A stretch of 64,000 nucleotides of DNA from Chroococcidiopsis sp. CCMEE 29 (lineage in GTDB: Bacteria; Cyanobacteriota; Cyanobacteriia; Cyanobacteriales; Chroococcidiopsidaceae). A program made the translations under genes and the position numbers. Shown piece after piece: positions 62,607 through 64,000 of the stretch. The notes beneath the pieces are model-generated. The model ran no database searches, was not told the DNA's origin, and saw nothing but the letters and a program-made list of their open reading frames with translations. Where the stretch lies: contig NZ_CP083761.1 in the NCBI RefSeq assembly GCF_023558375.1, positions 4,047,001 to 4,111,000 of the forward strand, read 5' to 3'. Each line of letters starts with the position of its first letter. Within the stretch, counting starts at the first letter, position 1.

Positions 62607-63293
62607 ATGAGTAACACTTCTAGTAGTCATCATGCAGCTAGCACTTCTGAGGCATACAATGCTCTAGCTGAAGTCAGATTGCCTGCAGAGAAGCGGTTAA
62701 CTTTATACGATGTCAGTTGGGACACCTATGAAAAGTTGCTAGAAGCGTTTGGCGAGCATCGGGCAGCACGACTGACTTACGATCAGGGAGTGTTAGAGTT
62801 CATGGTTCCCTTAGAAGAACATGAAAATCCCAGCGACTTGATTGGTGTTTTTATTCGCACCTTGGTCGAACAGAGTGACTGGAATATCAAAAGTTTGGCA
62901 TCTACTACCCTCAAGCGCTCTGACCTGAAAAAGGGAGCTGAACCAGATCGATGCTACTACATTCAAAATGAATCCCTAGTTAGAGGCAGAATAGTTAATC
63001 TCAACCAAGATCCGCCACCAGATTTAGTAGTGGAAGTAGACATTACTCACACTGACATTGACAAGAATAAACTATATGCGCGGCTGGGAATACCAGAGTT
63101 TTGGCGCTATGATGGCGAAGTCCTGAGAATTTATCAACTTCAATCAGGAGAATATCAGGAGGTAGCAACTAGTCCAACGTTTCCTTGGGTACATAAGGAA
63201 GTCTTCTATCAATTTTTGCAGCAATGTCAAACTCAGGGAGAAGCCCAAGCTAATCGGCAACTCCGCCATTGGGTACAAGCGCAACTAGCATAA
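62607..63293 (+). CDS. Uma2 family putative endonuclease
   Basis: 228 residues. The layout (VSWDTYEKLLEAFGEHRAARLTYDQGVLEFMVPLEEHE, then KKGAEPDRCYYIQNE, then PPPDLVVEVDITHTDIDKNKLYARLGIPEFWRYDG) is the same subtype as the gene at 2994. The predicted catalytic Asp (PPDLVVEVD) and the Glu pair are present. It is the last of five Uma2 loci in the window. Confidence 0.88.
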   Translation: MSNTSSSHHAASTSEAYNALAEVRLPAEKRLTLYDVSWDTYEKLLEAFGEHRAARLTYDQGVLEFMVPLEEHENPSDLIGVFIRTLVEQSDWNIKSLASTTLKRSDLKKGAEPDRCYYIQNESLVRGRIVNLNQDPPPDLVVEVDITHTDIDKNKLYARLGIPEFWRYDGEVLRIYQLQSGEYQEVATSPTFPWVHKEVFYQFLQQCQTQGEAQANRQLRHWVQAQLA

Positions 63294-63362
63294 TTGCCTG
63301 TGCCTGAACAACCCTGACCCTGATGGAATAGGCAACCTATTCACCTGTGATGCCTATCGTAC

Positions 63363-64000
63363 TCAACGGTTAACCGTATTCGCCGACTGGTTAAATAACA
63401 AAGATCGCGACTTTTCGATATCGAGTACCTGATCCTTAAACGCCTCTGCCTTCTCATAAGCACGAACTGTTGCTGGACGTGCCTGAATCATCTCAAACCA
63501 GCGCTTCAGGTTGGGAAAATCCTCTAGCTTCTGGTTTTGACGCTCGTGCGGTACAATCCAGGGATAAGCAGCGATATCAGCAATCGAATAGCTGCTGCCA
63601 GCAACAAACTCGCGATCGCTCAGTCGTCGATCGAGCACTGCATACAAGCGTCCTGTCTCCTTCACATAGCGATCAATAGCATAGGGAATTTTTTCAGGAG
63701 CGTACTGGTTAAAATGGTGGTTCTGCCCAGCCATCGGTCCCAGACCTCCCATCTGCCAAAATAGCCACTCGAGGACTTCAACGCGATCGCGTAGATCGGC
63801 TGGAATCAGCTTCCCAGTTTTTTCCGCTAGGTACAGCAAGATCGCACCAGATTCAAACACCGAAATTGGCTCGCCACCATCCGCAGGTTCATGGTCAACG
63901 ATCGCAGGTATGCGATTGTTGGGTGCAATCTTGAGAAAGTCAGGTTTAAACTGATCGCCAGTGCCAATATTAACAGGAACAATCGTGTAGGATAGCCCAG
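63363..64000 (-). CDS. Glutathione S-transferase, 5' end beyond the window
   Basis: The frame is open to the right edge: LSYTIVPVNIGTGDQFKPDFLKIAPNNRIPAIVDHEPADGGEPISVFESGAILLYLAEK is the thioredoxin-like half. It is followed by the all-helical domain (QMGGLGPMAGQNHHFNQYAPEKIPYAIDRY, then FVAGSSYSIADIAAYPWIVPH). The subtype resembles YfcG/Ure2p-like transferases, known as disulfide-bond oxidoreductases. About the first 20 residues are missing. The gene is otherwise complete. Confidence 0.88.
   Translation of the reverse strand, partial: GLSYTIVPVNIGTGDQFKPDFLKIAPNNRIPAIVDHEPADGGEPISVFESGAILLYLAEKTGKLIPADLRDRVEVLEWLFWQMGGLGPMAGQNHHFNQYAPEKIPYAIDRYVKETGRLYAVLDRRLSDREFVAGSSYSIADIAAYPWIVPHERQNQKLEDFPNLKRWFEMIQARPATVRAYEKAEAFKDQVLDIEKSRSLLFNQSANTVNR

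Noticed and set aside
1-64000. tRNA, rRNA, riboswitch or prophage genes
   Set aside because: None were seen; no cloverleaf-like sequence or phage structural gene was recognised by eye, although a covariance search was not possible.

Overview
The window is cyanobacterial chromosome. It is dense in the HIP1 octamer GCGATCGC and carries psbO (photosystem II manganese-stabilising protein), a SigF-type sigma factor, a DesA-type acyl-lipid desaturase and several cyanobacterium-specific conserved proteins. Abundant Uma2 genes, Rpn-type nuclease remnants, 7-9 bp tandem repeats and small palindromic elements point to a large, repeat-rich genome (Chroococcidiopsis/Nostocales-like; the genus is a guess).

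Layout. 1-2.7 kb: a minus-strand pair, a VWA membrane protein followed by a tubulin/FtsZ-like GTPase that is frameshifted exactly in its GGTGSG loop and runs off the left edge. 3-9 kb: Uma2, hisS, a small conserved protein, a proline-rich lipoprotein, sigF and psbO, all on the minus strand. 8.7-22.4 kb: pepA, bifunctional proline catabolism enzyme, an antitoxin-like relic, a DUF962 protein, an amidohydrolase, a B12/radical-SAM enzyme, mobA, an NmrA-like SDR, rpoZ and two tandem fasciclin proteins, with ISAzo13 and Tn3 relics between. 22.4-24.4 kb: a MITE-broken gene and an intact TnpB-only IS200/IS605-type element. 24.5-33.8 kb: an iron/siderophore locus (AraC regulator, TonB-dependent receptor with AMIN domain, Fe-siderophore binding lipoprotein, DUF1636 protein, ABC exporter) invaded by decayed Rpn-family genes. 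33.9-36.2 kb: an IS110-family element inserted inside an IS1-family relic. 36.3-39.8 kb: a GH13 enzyme, a TraX-like membrane protein, an MMADHC-like cobalamin protein.

40.2-54.7 kb is the most interesting part: a putative defence locus. An XRE-type regulator and a 24-codon leader ORF precede a SNF2-type helicase (DrmD-like) and an Eco57I-type N6-adenine methyltransferase, each start overlapping the previous stop. After a toxin-antitoxin pair and a Uma2 gene comes a 1682-residue DEAD/DUF1998 helicase with a Vsr-like nuclease-type C-terminus. It resembles DISARM class 1, but no PLD nuclease gene (DrmC) is visible and a single large helicase stands where DrmA and DrmB would be. The methyltransferase has swallowed, in frame, a complete DUF559 nuclease domain flanked by two copies of a palindromic repeat, and has a third repeat further on.

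54.8-64 kb: ribonuclease Z, a SpoIID-like protein, desA, an IS5-family element with a probable programmed -1 frameshift, three more Uma2 genes (one broken), a conserved membrane protein, and a glutathione S-transferase cut by the right edge. No rRNA, tRNA, CRISPR array or prophage structure was seen.
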